From Sediminibacterium sp. (GTDB lineage Bacteria > Bacteroidota > Bacteroidia > Chitinophagales > Chitinophagaceae), in assembly GCA_030726065.1 (NCBI GenBank), contig JANREK010000010.1, positions 110,858 to 174,857 of the forward strand: DNA of 64,000 bases. Direction: 5' to 3'. The notes under the pieces were generated by a model. That model had not been told where the DNA came from, did no database searches, and saw only the letters and a list, made by a program, of their open reading frames with translations. The stretch's first letter is position 1. Each line of letters opens with the position of its first letter. This document shows positions 1 through 8,917 of this stretch, piece by piece. The position numbers were made by a program, and so were the translations under genes.

Positions 1-357
1 TTAATTACGCGCGCAGTGCTACTTAATCTTACCAACTTATTATGGCAAACAGTTTATTTAATTCCCATTGTAATTGTATGTTCCGTTCCTTTAATTGGTT
101 GGTTTACCCCCATCTTTACCATTTTGATGGAATGTTATTTTTTAGGTTATAGCATGCTTGATTATGGCTTAGCCACGGAGAAAAAAAATAAAATTGCTTC
201 CGCCGACTATATATCTAATCACAAAGGGCTTCCTATAGGAAATGGTATTTTATTTTACATGCTTCACTTAGTTCCTATTATTGGTTGGATGGTTGCGCCC
301 TTTTATGCTTTAATAGCAGCACACCTTAACACACAACAAGTTAAAGACAATCAATAA
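1..357 (+). CDS. EI24-domain (CysZ-like) membrane protein, C-terminal part
   Basis: This is the C-terminal part of a membrane protein whose reading frame is open to the left edge of the window. The first possible internal start is a GTG at 16, but the frame before it also codes, so the gene begins upstream. The visible part has a long hydrophobic stretch (about residues 5-50 counted from the GTG), a soluble loop with the pattern KGLPIGNG, and a second hydrophobic pair around HLVPIIGWMVAPFYA. This matches the end of EI24/CysZ-like proteins, which in Bacteroidota are inner-membrane proteins of poorly known role; CysZ is a sulfate channel in enterobacteria. The stop overlaps the ATG of the following methyltransferase by one base, so the two are probably co-transcribed. 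The sulfate role is not supported here by any neighbouring cys gene. Confidence 0.7.
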   Translation, partial: LITRAVLLNLTNLLWQTVYLIPIVIVCSVPLIGWFTPIFTILMECYFLGYSMLDYGLATEKKNKIASADYISNHKGLPIGNGILFYMLHLVPIIGWMVAPFYALIAAHLNTQQVKDNQ

Positions 358-1058
358 TGACCTTAGGAAAAGTATATTTATTACCCATGCTACTTCATGA
401 AGAAGGATTTGATAGTATGCCCAGTGATGTATTGACTTGGATACAACAGTGTGACGCTTTTTTTGTTGAGAATGAAAAAACGGCCAGAAGGTATTTTAAA
501 AAATTATGGAAGGAGATGGTCATTGACGATTATACCTGGCACGCCATTCACAAAGTTGAAAATGAACAAATACATGCATTTACACAACTTTTAAAGCAAG
601 GAAAAAATATTGGTATTTTATCTGAGGCAGGATGCGCAGGTATTGCGGATCCAGGTCAAATATTAGTCGCAGCTGCACAGGAATTAGGTGCAATAGTAAA
701 ACCCTACACTGGACCTTCTTCCTTATTATTAGCCTTAATGGGAAGTGGTATGAATGGCCAAAATTTTCATTTTCATGGCTATTTACCTATTGATGCACTA
801 GAAAGAAAGAAAAAAATTCAAGCACTTGAAGCTGACATTAAACAAACAGGAGTTACCCAACTTTTTATTGAAACCCCCTATCGAAATAATCAGTTATTTG
901 AAGCAATCACGCAAAACTGTCATCCTAACACCAAACTTTGCGTGGCCATGGAATTAACAGGGCCCAATGAATGGATAAAAACACAGTCGGTCGCCAACTG
1001 GAAAAACAGCAAACCAGAACTTCATAAAAAATTAGTTGTTTTTTTATTAGGCGCATAA
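357..1058 (+). CDS. RsmI-like SAM-dependent (tetrapyrrole-type) methyltransferase
   Basis: The protein has 233 residues and the tetrapyrrole methylase fold typical of RsmI, the 16S rRNA 2'-O-methyltransferase for C1402. Visible motifs are SEAGCAGIADPG (89-100), the GPSSLLLALMGSG stretch (119-131), FHGYLP (139-144) and TPYRN (173-177), all in RsmI order. The usual N-terminal GxLYxVxTPIGN is replaced by GKVYLLPMLLHEE, and the protein is shorter than true RsmI (about 280). I therefore read it as the divergent second RsmI-type paralogue common in Bacteroidota rather than rsmI itself; the substrate is unknown. Its ATG overlaps the stop of the membrane protein upstream by one base. Confidence 0.8.
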   Translation: MTLGKVYLLPMLLHEEGFDSMPSDVLTWIQQCDAFFVENEKTARRYFKKLWKEMVIDDYTWHAIHKVENEQIHAFTQLLKQGKNIGILSEAGCAGIADPGQILVAAAQELGAIVKPYTGPSSLLLALMGSGMNGQNFHFHGYLPIDALERKKKIQALEADIKQTGVTQLFIETPYRNNQLFEAITQNCHPNTKLCVAMELTGPNEWIKTQSVANWKNSKPELHKKLVVFLLGA

Positions 1059-1106
1059 ACGTATTTCCCGCAGTTGATTATTTTTTTTATTTCCCTACTA
1101 TCCAGG

Positions 1107-2369
1107 ATGGAAAAATCCCTGTCGCATTGGAAAGCCGAACATCCCCTTTTATTTGTCTCCATTTCAATATGTATTGGTTATTTAATAGCTCACTACTTTG
1201 GCTATCATTACCCAAGTTTAAATTATACAATTGCGTTTGGCATCATAGGAATAAGTATGGGCGCTTTATTATGCTTACCCCTATTCCCATTAAAAAAATG
1301 GCATGAAGGAATAATCATCCTATTCATATTAGTAAGCTGGAGATGTGTTATCTATTTATCTACCCATGAGCAAAACTTAATGTGGTTACCCTATCCCAAT
1401 GAGATCATTAGTCATATACGTATATGGATGATTCAAAAAATTGACAGGCATATCATAGATAATGAAGCTAGTGGTTTTGCAAAAGCATTATTGTTAGGCG
1501 TAAAATCAGATGTAGATAAAAATATAATTAAAGCATACACCCAATTAGGTATTATACATATCATTGCCATCAGTGGAATGCACTTAGATATTATATTTAA
1601 AAACCTGGTTTTTATTACAGGTCATTTTCCACGTAACCTATTTTGGCGTATTATTGAACTTGCCATTGTACTAATAACAGTTTGGATATATACATTTATT
1701 GCATTTGCAAGCCCTTCGGTGATAAGAGCAAGCATTTTTTTTAGCTTATTTTTTATAGGAACATTTTTAAACCAACCTAAGTACACCCTTAATTGTATCG
1801 CAGGAGGCATCCTCGTGATTATATTTTTTGACATTCGTTCCATTTATCATATTGGCTTACAACTTTCCTATGCAGCCGTCATTGGAATTCATTTATTTTA
1901 TCCAGTATTTAATAAAATGTTGCCCATGGACAATCCAATTTTGAATTGGATGTGGCGTAACTTATGCATCACCCTGTCAGCGCAATTAACTACATTACCC
2001 ATTTTATTGTATCACTTTCATCAAACTTCCACCTTGGTCATTATTAGTAATTTTATTATGGTACCGTTAAGTACACTTTTGTTATATGCTTTAATTGGAT
2101 TAGTGATTTTGCCTAACCCAGTCAGCTTTAGTATGCACCTAGGTGGCCTAATTCAATCCTATATCAATTTCTTAAATCGAATGGTTTTAAACTTTCATCA
2201 AAATCCCATCGGCACCCCTTTGCTTATTCAAATGTCAGGGCGAATGGTGGTAGGCTATTACTTTTGGCTATTGCTTGTTTATATATGGCTGTATAAGCGA
2301 AAAGCCAAATACCTATTTTATAGCTTGTTCATCATCACCCTAATTTCCTTAATAAAGTTATTCCCCTAA
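1107..2369 (+). CDS. Short ComEC/Rec2-type channel protein (competence domain only)
   Basis: A polytopic membrane protein of 420 residues from ATG 1107; a TTG at 1074 would add 11 residues. The signature of ComEC, the inner-membrane channel for single-stranded DNA uptake, is clear: ALLLGVKSD, then AYTQLGIIHIIAISGMH at about residues 143-159, followed by about eight hydrophobic segments including LQLSYAAVIGIHLFYP and the conserved SAQLTTLPILLYHFH block. Two parts of usual ComEC proteins are missing. Only some 20 residues separate the first membrane segments from the competence domain, so there is no room for the DUF4131 OB-fold. The protein also ends right after the last membrane helices, without a metallo-beta-lactamase domain. 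No other competence gene is adjacent; a comF-like gene lies 12 kb away. Confidence 0.85.
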   Translation: MEKSLSHWKAEHPLLFVSISICIGYLIAHYFGYHYPSLNYTIAFGIIGISMGALLCLPLFPLKKWHEGIIILFILVSWRCVIYLSTHEQNLMWLPYPNEIISHIRIWMIQKIDRHIIDNEASGFAKALLLGVKSDVDKNIIKAYTQLGIIHIIAISGMHLDIIFKNLVFITGHFPRNLFWRIIELAIVLITVWIYTFIAFASPSVIRASIFFSLFFIGTFLNQPKYTLNCIAGGILVIIFFDIRSIYHIGLQLSYAAVIGIHLFYPVFNKMLPMDNPILNWMWRNLCITLSAQLTTLPILLYHFHQTSTLVIISNFIMVPLSTLLLYALIGLVILPNPVSFSMHLGGLIQSYINFLNRMVLNFHQNPIGTPLLIQMSGRMVVGYYFWLLLVYIWLYKRKAKYLFYSLFIITLISLIKLFP

Positions 2370-2431
2370 ATGCATTAGCATTTGTGGAAAATCAGCAAAA
2401 AATAAAAAATGGAAACCGCGTACCTTTGGGT

Positions 2432-3916
2432 ATGGAAAAGAAAATAAAATCAGCCCTCATTTCAGTTTTTTACAAAGATGGTTTAGAGCCATTAGCAAAA
2501 ACCCTACAAAAATTAAATATTACCATTTATTCTACAGGTGGCACGCAAAAATTTTTAGAAGATTTAGGCATTCCTTGTGTTTCGGTTGAATCTGTTACAG
2601 GTTATCCCTCCATTTTAGGCGGACGAGTAAAAACATTACATCCATCCGTATTTGGTGGAATATTAGGTCGCAGATACGAGGAGCAGGACTTAATCGAAAT
2701 GGCCCAATATAAAATACCTGAACTTGACCTTGTCATCGTTGATTTATACCCTTTCGAGGAAACACTCAAAAACACCAATGAAGAAAAAGCAATCATTGAA
2801 AAAATAGATATTGGAGGACCTTCTATGATTCGCGCAGCAGGAAAAAATTTCAGGGATTTGGTGGTTTTGTCAGCAAAGGATGATTATGAAAAATTAAATC
2901 AAATTTTAATTCGTCAAGAAGGACAAACTAATTTAGAACAACGAAAAGCATTCGCTGCAAAGGCTTTTGAAGTGGTGATGAATTATGATATTGCCATCAG
3001 TAATTATTTCAACCCGCCGTTAGGCAAAGTATTACGCTATGGCGAAAACCCACACCAGGTGGCTACTTTTTATGGGGACCTTGATCAATGGTTTACACAA
3101 TTGCATGGCAAGGAATTATCTTACAATAATCTAGTGGATGTAGATGCAGCCATTACATTAATCGCTGAATTACCTACGATTAGCTTTGCGATCATCAAGC
3201 ATACCAATGTTTGTGGCGTGGCGAATCGCACTAACGTATTTGAAAGTTGGCAAGCAGCTTTAGCGGGGGATCCAGAAAGCGCCTTTGGTGGCGTATTGGT
3301 GACCAATGGTAAAATTGATACCGCCACTGCAGAAGCAATTCAAGAAATATTTTTTGAAGTATTAATTGCACCCGCATTTGACACGGATGCATTGACCATT
3401 TTGTCTGCTAAGAAAAATAGGGTTATATTACAAAGTAAACCAGGCGTTACTTTTAATGCAGTTCAAAAAAAATCAATCCTCAACGGAAACTTGGAGCAAG
3501 GATTGGATACTGGCAACTTTAACCAATGGGAGGAAGCAGGTGCAAGGCCATGTAGCGATAAAGAAAAAGAAGATTTAACTTTTGGGAATATCATTTGCAA
3601 GCATTTAAAGAGCAATGCGATTGCCTTAATCAAGGACAAGCAACTTGTAGGCAAAGGTTGTGGTCAAACAAGTCGCGTTGACGCTTTAAGACACGCTATT
3701 GAAAAAGCAAAACAATTTAAATTTGATTTGAAAGGAGCGACGCTCGCCTCGGATGCTTTTTTCCCTTTTGATGATTGTATTCGTATTGCTCATGCAGAAG
3801 GGATTGAAGCTTATATTCAACCAGGTGGATCTGTAAGAGATAAAGACAGTATTGCCTATTGTAAGGAGCAGGGCTTAGCCATGGTGATGACACAATTAAG
3901 GCATTTTAAACATTAA
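2432..3916 (+). CDS. purH: Bifunctional AICAR formyltransferase / IMP cyclohydrolase
   Basis: PurH catalyses the last two steps of IMP synthesis: formylation of AICAR by 10-formyl-THF, then ring closure. From ATG 2432 the protein has 494 residues, near the family's usual 500-530. The N-terminal MGS-like cyclohydrolase domain shows STGGT (34-38), SVTGYPSILGGRVKTLHP (about 54-71) and VDLYPFEET. The transformylase part shows RYGENPHQ, IIKHTNVCG and SDAFFPFDD. The frame is open further upstream to a GTG at 2384, but family proteins begin about 5 residues before ALISV(F/S)YKDG, so ATG 2432 is the better start. It follows the ComEC-type gene on the same strand. The PurF-type enzyme of the pathway is 48 kb away in this window. 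Confidence 0.95.
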   Translation: MEKKIKSALISVFYKDGLEPLAKTLQKLNITIYSTGGTQKFLEDLGIPCVSVESVTGYPSILGGRVKTLHPSVFGGILGRRYEEQDLIEMAQYKIPELDLVIVDLYPFEETLKNTNEEKAIIEKIDIGGPSMIRAAGKNFRDLVVLSAKDDYEKLNQILIRQEGQTNLEQRKAFAAKAFEVVMNYDIAISNYFNPPLGKVLRYGENPHQVATFYGDLDQWFTQLHGKELSYNNLVDVDAAITLIAELPTISFAIIKHTNVCGVANRTNVFESWQAALAGDPESAFGGVLVTNGKIDTATAEAIQEIFFEVLIAPAFDTDALTILSAKKNRVILQSKPGVTFNAVQKKSILNGNLEQGLDTGNFNQWEEAGARPCSDKEKEDLTFGNIICKHLKSNAIALIKDKQLVGKGCGQTSRVDALRHAIEKAKQFKFDLKGATLASDAFFPFDDCIRIAHAEGIEAYIQPGGSVRDKDSIAYCKEQGLAMVMTQLRHFKH

Positions 3917-3963
3917 GCAACTGGCAAGTACTTCACTTCCCCTTGTATATATAAGTCACACCT

Positions 3964-4889
3964 ATGTCCAATAATAAAAAAGTATACTTTGCCGTTGCGG
4001 TTACAAGTATCGTTTGGGACACCACTTGGGTAGCAAGCAAAATGGGAATTTCCTATGTGCCTGCATTTCAATTTGCGAGTATGCGCCAATTTTTAGGCGG
4101 TAGCATCTATGTTTGTTTCTTTTTAATGAAGGGGGCAGGATTGCCAACAAAAAAACAGTTTTTGTGGCTGATCCCCATGTCCTTTTTAATGTTTGTTTCC
4201 TCCAATGGGATTCCGACTTACGGACTTCAATTTATCACCAGTGGCCTTGCTGCATTAATTGCCGCACTTTATCCTTTATCAGTGGTATTGATTGAACGTT
4301 TTATTTTAAAGCCATTAAAATAACCCTTTGTACTTTTATTGGTTTAATGTTAGGCTTGTTGGGCATTGTTTTTATTTTTTACAAGGATAGTTTACAAATG
4401 CATGGCACTAATTATCCGTTAGGTGTTGCATTGTCCTTATTTGCTACGGTAACATGGAGTGTTGGATCGGTCATCATTTCAAGAAATAAAATCGATATCA
4501 ACGCTTATTATTCCATTGGATGGCAAATGTTGATTTCGTCTGCTATTATGGCAATGGTTGCTTTGTATACCAATAATTATATTCCATTACAAAGTATTCC
4601 TGGGCGCACCTGGGGCGTACTCGTGTATATGGTTTTGGGCGGCTCCGTTTTTGCATTTATTTCTTTTATATATAGTATGAAACATTTGCAACCTGCGATT
4701 GCTTCCTTATATGCTTATATAAATCCGATAGTTGCTATTTGGGTGGGATCCTTACTATTAGATGAAAAAATGTCGGTAACCAGTATTATAGGAACCCTCT
4801 GTACTTTGGTTGGCGTTTATGTAGTCAACAATAGTTTAAAGAAACAAAAAGATCCTGTGAAAGCAGTTGCCGACGCTGATGGCATGTAG
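3964..4889 (+). pseudogene. EamA/DMT-family transporter split by a frameshift
   Basis: Two adjacent reading frames together make one DMT-superfamily (EamA) metabolite exporter. The first frame (3964-4323, 119 aa) holds the first five membrane segments, starting SIVWDTTWVASK and ending FILKPLK-stop. The second frame, with its first ATG at 4347 (180 aa to 4889), holds the second half, including WSVGSVIISR and YINPIVAIWVGSLLLDE. Read upstream of that ATG, the second frame gives IKITLCTFIGLMLGLLG, exactly the sequence that should follow FILK in an EamA protein. The joint therefore needs a -1 (or +2) shift at about 4308-4320, next to an AAAA run at 4317-4320. Joined, the product is about 310 residues, the normal size. 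It is either a real pseudogene or a base missing from the assembly. The substrate is unknown. Confidence 0.8.
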
Positions 4890-4934
4890 AAGAGATATTA
4901 CCCAATTATCTTTTGGGGGATTGTATTTTTTGAA

Positions 4935-6314
4935 CTACCTTTTTTTAGATTCGTTCCAAAGTTGGTTAAATGTTTTTTTAGGAAATTCTAACGGGGCTCT
5001 TTGATTGGACCAACCCTTAAACATTTTATTGATGACCCAGTTTTTTATAGTCGCGTTTCCTTGATTCATCAACAAACGACTCAAGGATGCATTCTTCCAC
5101 ATTTTCCAAGCAAATTTTTCTGCAAAATCACTTTCGCCAGCGACGACTGATTCTCTTCTGTTTTCCAATAACAATTCATGAATGTTAATTTTCACTGGAC
5201 AAACCTCCGTGCAATTACCACACAAACTTGAAGCATAACTTAAATGCTTATAATTATGCATTCCTCTTAAATGGGGCGTAATCACACTCCCAATTGGGCC
5301 ACTGTAGGTGGTATCATACGCATGGCCACCAATATTTTTGTACACAGGACATGCATTTAAACAAGCGCCACAACGGATACAATACAAGGCCTCCCTTGCT
5401 TTTGCATTCGATAATAAATCCGTACGCCCATTGTCAAGTAAAATTACATACATCTCCTCCGGACCATCCACTTCACCGGGTTGACGAGGACCAGTAATGA
5501 TACTATTATACACTGTGATTTGCTGACCAGTCCCATAGGTAGCTAATAAAGGCCAAAACAATCCCAAATCATTCATGGAAGGAATCGTTTTTTCAATACC
5601 TACAATAACCACATGTGTTTTTGGCCAAGCCACAGACAATCGCGCATTACCTTCGTTTTCTGTTAAAGCAATGCCACCAATATCTGATAATATAAAATTT
5701 GCACCCGTAATTCCAATTTCAGCTTGCACATATTTATCCCGTAAATTTTTTCTTGCGACCAATGTTAATTGCTCGGGCGTTAGTGATATATCGGTACCTA
5801 AATGTTTATTAAATAATTGAGCCACATCTTCCTTGCTCTTATGCATGGCTGGAGTAACAATATGATACGGCGCTTCGCCATCCATTTGTTGTATGTATTC
5901 ACCCAAATCTGTCTCTACACTTTCCACGCCTATCGATGTTAAATAATCATTCAAATGGATTTCTTCTGTCACCATGCTTTTACTCTTAACAACGGATTTA
6001 CATTCTTTTTCCTTGCATAGATCTCCAATAAAATTTAGTGCTTGTTCGCTATCCTCGGCCCAAAAAACTTTGGCACCTCTTTTGGTGATTTGATCTTCGA
6101 ATTGCGTTAGGTACAAATCCAAATGCTCAATAGCTTCCCATTTTTTATTTTTTGCTAATTCGCGAACTCTAGTTAAATCTGGAAATTGGGCTTTACCTTT
6201 TGGAACAACTGCATTGTATTTAGAAATATTAAAATTCAGTTTGCGTCTGTGTTCCAGATCAACTACTTTTTCGCTGCTTTTGTTGTCAAATGAGGAGGCG
6301 TAAATACTTTGCAT
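4935..6314 (-). CDS. lutB: LutB-type iron-sulfur lactate utilisation protein
   Basis: A cytoplasmic protein of 459 residues with a LUD domain (about 60-290, including GITGANFILSDIGGIALTEN at 201-220) followed by a ferredoxin-like pair of cluster sites: C312, C315, C318 and C322 (CIRCGACLNAC), then C365, C368 and C372 (CGNCTEVC). This is the domain order of LutB (YkgF), the subunit of the LutABC L-lactate dehydrogenase complex that passes electrons through 4Fe-4S clusters. No lutA or lutC is adjacent. It is the last gene of a minus-strand run mutY-gldE-gldD-DUF3109-lutB, 20 bases after the DUF3109 stop. A TATCTTTG box (minus strand, 6326-6333) just before the start could be a -7 element of its own promoter, but no good -33 box is visible. 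Confidence 0.9.
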   Translation of the reverse strand: MQSIYASSFDNKSSEKVVDLEHRRKLNFNISKYNAVVPKGKAQFPDLTRVRELAKNKKWEAIEHLDLYLTQFEDQITKRGAKVFWAEDSEQALNFIGDLCKEKECKSVVKSKSMVTEEIHLNDYLTSIGVESVETDLGEYIQQMDGEAPYHIVTPAMHKSKEDVAQLFNKHLGTDISLTPEQLTLVARKNLRDKYVQAEIGITGANFILSDIGGIALTENEGNARLSVAWPKTHVVIVGIEKTIPSMNDLGLFWPLLATYGTGQQITVYNSIITGPRQPGEVDGPEEMYVILLDNGRTDLLSNAKAREALYCIRCGACLNACPVYKNIGGHAYDTTYSGPIGSVITPHLRGMHNYKHLSYASSLCGNCTEVCPVKINIHELLLENRRESVVAGESDFAEKFAWKMWKNASLSRLLMNQGNATIKNWVINKMFKGWSNQRAPLEFPKKTFNQLWNESKKR

Positions 6315-6334
6315 AATGATTATTACAAAGATAG

Positions 6335-6916
6335 TTATTTATCCTTTAGATGTTGCGCAGAAGCATCCAAGGCTTCATAAAATTTTTCCCCATATTTGCG
6401 AATAATGGATTCCTTTAAAAACACATAGGCAGGCACCTTTAATTTAACGCCTAAGGAACAGGCCGCCTGACAAAGATCTTCACGAGGCTCATAATTCATA
6501 TATTCAATATCGGGATCCTGCTTGCTTTTTTGAACTTTAATGGGAAATAAATGGCAACTAATGGGCTTTTTCCAAGGTATCTTACCATCATTATAAGCTT
6601 GTTCAAAGGCACACTTAATGATGCCTTTTTCCTTGTATCCATAGGCGCAAATTTGACCATTTAAGGTGGGTGTGACCCAGCCAAACTCACGATCATATAA
6701 AAACTGTCCTACTTGTTTTACTTCTTGAATGCCTTCTTTGGTCATATAGGGTTCTACAATATCATAATATTTCTTTATGAAATCTTTTTCTTTGTTTTCT
6801 AAAGGCGCGCCCGCATCCCCATCCTCGCAACACCCACCCTTGCACTTTGTCAAGTCGCATACAAATTGTTCTTCAATTACTTGGTCACTGACTAAAACAG
6901 AATCAATCGCTATCAT
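6335..6916 (-). CDS. DUF3109 family cysteine-rich protein
   Basis: A protein of 193 residues with the DUF3109 signature: C20, C25, C29 and C30 in CDLTKCKGGCC, then EDGDAGAPLE, CAYGYKEKGIIKCAFEQAY, and ISCHLFPIKV. The family is related to YkgJ-type proteins thought to bind zinc or iron through the clustered cysteines; its function is unknown. The conserved cysteines seen in the family are present, so it looks intact. It sits between gldD (27 bases upstream) and lutB (20 bases downstream), and a shared transcript is likely. Confidence 0.85.
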   Translation of the reverse strand: MIAIDSVLVSDQVIEEQFVCDLTKCKGGCCEDGDAGAPLENKEKDFIKKYYDIVEPYMTKEGIQEVKQVGQFLYDREFGWVTPTLNGQICAYGYKEKGIIKCAFEQAYNDGKIPWKKPISCHLFPIKVQKSKQDPDIEYMNYEPREDLCQAACSLGVKLKVPAYVFLKESIIRKYGEKFYEALDASAQHLKDK

Positions 6917-6943
6917 AATATTATTTGTGGCGTAAAGGTATCA

Positions 6944-7531
6944 TTATTTCCATTGAAATGTATTCACCAAATGCTGCACGTCCTTATATAAAAAATCATT
7001 GTAAATGGATAAAGAATCTGCATTGGATGTCGTATTAAAATACAAAGCTCCTCTAAAAAAACGGGTACTTGAATCGGTCAAAAAAAACTGATATGCTGTT
7101 GCCACATCTCCCCCAATATTAAAAAAAACACCATGTACTCCTTCACTGGTTGTGAAAACTGAATCTGCGATATAAGTCGCTTTATTGGAATGATTACTTG
7201 CAAATTTATAAGCATCATTAATTAAGGTATCTAGTTGCTGTGGCTTCATTTTTTTATAACTTATGTATATGGTGCCATTTAAGCTAGGGAACTGAATATT
7301 GATCCAGGCATCTTTAGATTTATTTTCGCCAAAATAATTTATTTGATTATCCACAAAAGCATAGGTAGGATATTCAAAGGTATACGGAATATTAGGTACG
7401 TTAAAAGATTGATATGTTTTTTCTGGAAATATAAAATTAGCATACCCTTTTTCCTTAGGAAGGAATGGGCTATTGCAAGCTGTTACTAACAAAACGCAAA
7501 CGGAAGATATAAAAATAAAAAAATTATCCAT
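6944..7531 (-). CDS. gldD: Gliding motility lipoprotein GldD
   Basis: A lipoprotein of 195 residues. The N-terminus is a signal sequence ending in the lipobox LVTAC with C19 as the lipidated residue. The mature part begins with PKEKGYANFIFPEKTYQSF and PYTFEYPTYAFV, the hallmark of GldD, followed by INIQFPSLNGTIYISYK. GldD is an envelope lipoprotein needed for gliding in Flavobacterium johnsoniae and is linked to type IX secretion. Its start lies inside the end of gldE (8-base overlap), which fits the conserved gldE-gldD pair and suggests translational coupling. Confidence 0.92.
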   Translation of the reverse strand: MDNFFIFISSVCVLLVTACNSPFLPKEKGYANFIFPEKTYQSFNVPNIPYTFEYPTYAFVDNQINYFGENKSKDAWINIQFPSLNGTIYISYKKMKPQQLDTLINDAYKFASNHSNKATYIADSVFTTSEGVHGVFFNIGGDVATAYQFFLTDSSTRFFRGALYFNTTSNADSLSIYNDFLYKDVQHLVNTFQWK

Positions 7532-8879
7532 GATCTAAATTAGTAGGAATAACTGGTGTGATGATCATTTGTATTTTATGAATTCTATTTTTTTGTATTT
7601 CTAAAACCGTAAAACTATACTGCTGAAATTTAATGACTTGTTGTAATACTGGAAATTCACCCGCCAATTCTAAAAACAAACCCGCCATGGTATCACTCTC
7701 TCCTTTGACAGTATCAAAAGAAGTAGATGAAATGTCAATGAAATTACACAAATCAGTAATGGCTGTTTTGCCTTCTATAACATAATGATACTCATCAATT
7801 TTTTTTATGGTGGATTCCTCTTCATCAAATTCATCCTTAATTTCACCCACAATTTCTTCTAAAATATCTTCCAATGTAATGATACCGCTGGTACCACCAA
7901 ATTCGTCCACTACAATCCCAAAATGGACGCGCTTTAATTGAAATTCTTGCAATAAGTCCTCAATCATTTTTTGTTCATGTACGAAATATGCAGGTCGAAT
8001 CAAGGTTTGCCATTTAAATTCATCAGACTCTTTTAAATGCGGAATAATATCTTTGGTGTGAATCATGCCCACAATCGTATCTAAGTCGTCCTTAAATATG
8101 GGGAAACGGCTATAACTAAATTCATTAATATTTTTTAATAAAGTTGGAAAATCAACATCCTCTTCTATACCATGCACGTCTAACCTCGTTTTCATGATTT
8201 GCTTCACAGTAATGTTGCCAAATTTCACAATTCCCTTTAAAATATTTTTTTCATTTTCTTTGTGATGCGCTGAGCTGGTTAATTCAATGGCATGATCTAA
8301 TTCCTCCATACTATAAGAGGCACCAGTTCCTTTTTGTGCTAATTTTTTTTCCATCAAGTTGGTATACTTGACCATGAGCCCGCTTAGTCCAGAAAAAATA
8401 AAATAAATTGCTTGTATAATAAATCCAAAATCCTGCGCAAATCGAACATTATTTTGGGTAGCCATCACCTTTGGTAAAATCTCACCAAAAAATAATAATA
8501 ATAAAGTCACCGCAACTATTTTAATAATAAACTCTAATCCAGGAATAGTTATTTGATCAAATACGAATAAATCGTCAATTAAAATATTAGCAATTAAAAT
8601 GATACAGATATTGATAAAACTATTTGCGATCAACATGGATGTCAATAGCTTTTTAGGATCTTCTAAAAGTTTTACAATTCGTTGTAAAGGAATATGTCTT
8701 TTTGTTTTTAATACTTGTATGTCCTTATAGGATAAAGAAAAAAAAGCGACTTCAGATCCAGAAATGACAAAGGAAAGGAAAAGTAAAAAACTGATTAAAA
8801 AGATGAATCCCGTATCCTGTTGGAGTGAAGCTATAAATGAAACGGTCAAATAAAGGGAATTACCCGAATGCGCTTCCAA
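7524..8879 (-). CDS. gldE: GldE, CNNM/CBS/CorC-type membrane protein
   Basis: The protein has 451 residues and the architecture of HlyC/CorC transporters: an N-terminal CNNM membrane domain with about four helices (roughly 20-190, including SGSEVAFFSLS and FFGEILPKV), two CBS motifs (about 205-320, containing RFPIFKDDLDTIVGMIHTKD) and a C-terminal CorC_HlyC domain (about 345-440). A partner of gldD that overlaps its start is called GldE in gliding Bacteroidota. In F. johnsoniae extra GldE can compensate for some gldB mutations. The family otherwise includes Mg2+/Co2+ exporters, so an ion-transport role is possible. It follows mutY by 38 bases. Confidence 0.9.
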   Translation of the reverse strand: MEAHSGNSLYLTVSFIASLQQDTGFIFLISFLLFLSFVISGSEVAFFSLSYKDIQVLKTKRHIPLQRIVKLLEDPKKLLTSMLIANSFINICIILIANILIDDLFVFDQITIPGLEFIIKIVAVTLLLLFFGEILPKVMATQNNVRFAQDFGFIIQAIYFIFSGLSGLMVKYTNLMEKKLAQKGTGASYSMEELDHAIELTSSAHHKENEKNILKGIVKFGNITVKQIMKTRLDVHGIEEDVDFPTLLKNINEFSYSRFPIFKDDLDTIVGMIHTKDIIPHLKESDEFKWQTLIRPAYFVHEQKMIEDLLQEFQLKRVHFGIVVDEFGGTSGIITLEDILEEIVGEIKDEFDEEESTIKKIDEYHYVIEGKTAITDLCNFIDISSTSFDTVKGESDTMAGLFLELAGEFPVLQQVIKFQQYSFTVLEIQKNRIHKIQMIITPVIPTNLDHG

Positions 8880-8917
8880 GTTTTGAGTGTTTTAATTTTT
8901 GGAAAGTTACCAATTTT

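Noticed and set aside
3964..4323. The first half of the DMT transporter as a stand-alone five-helix protein.
   Set aside because: Its end and the upstream reading of the next frame join into a normal EamA sequence, so a broken single gene explains it better; the short site is also not a convincing programmed slippery sequence.
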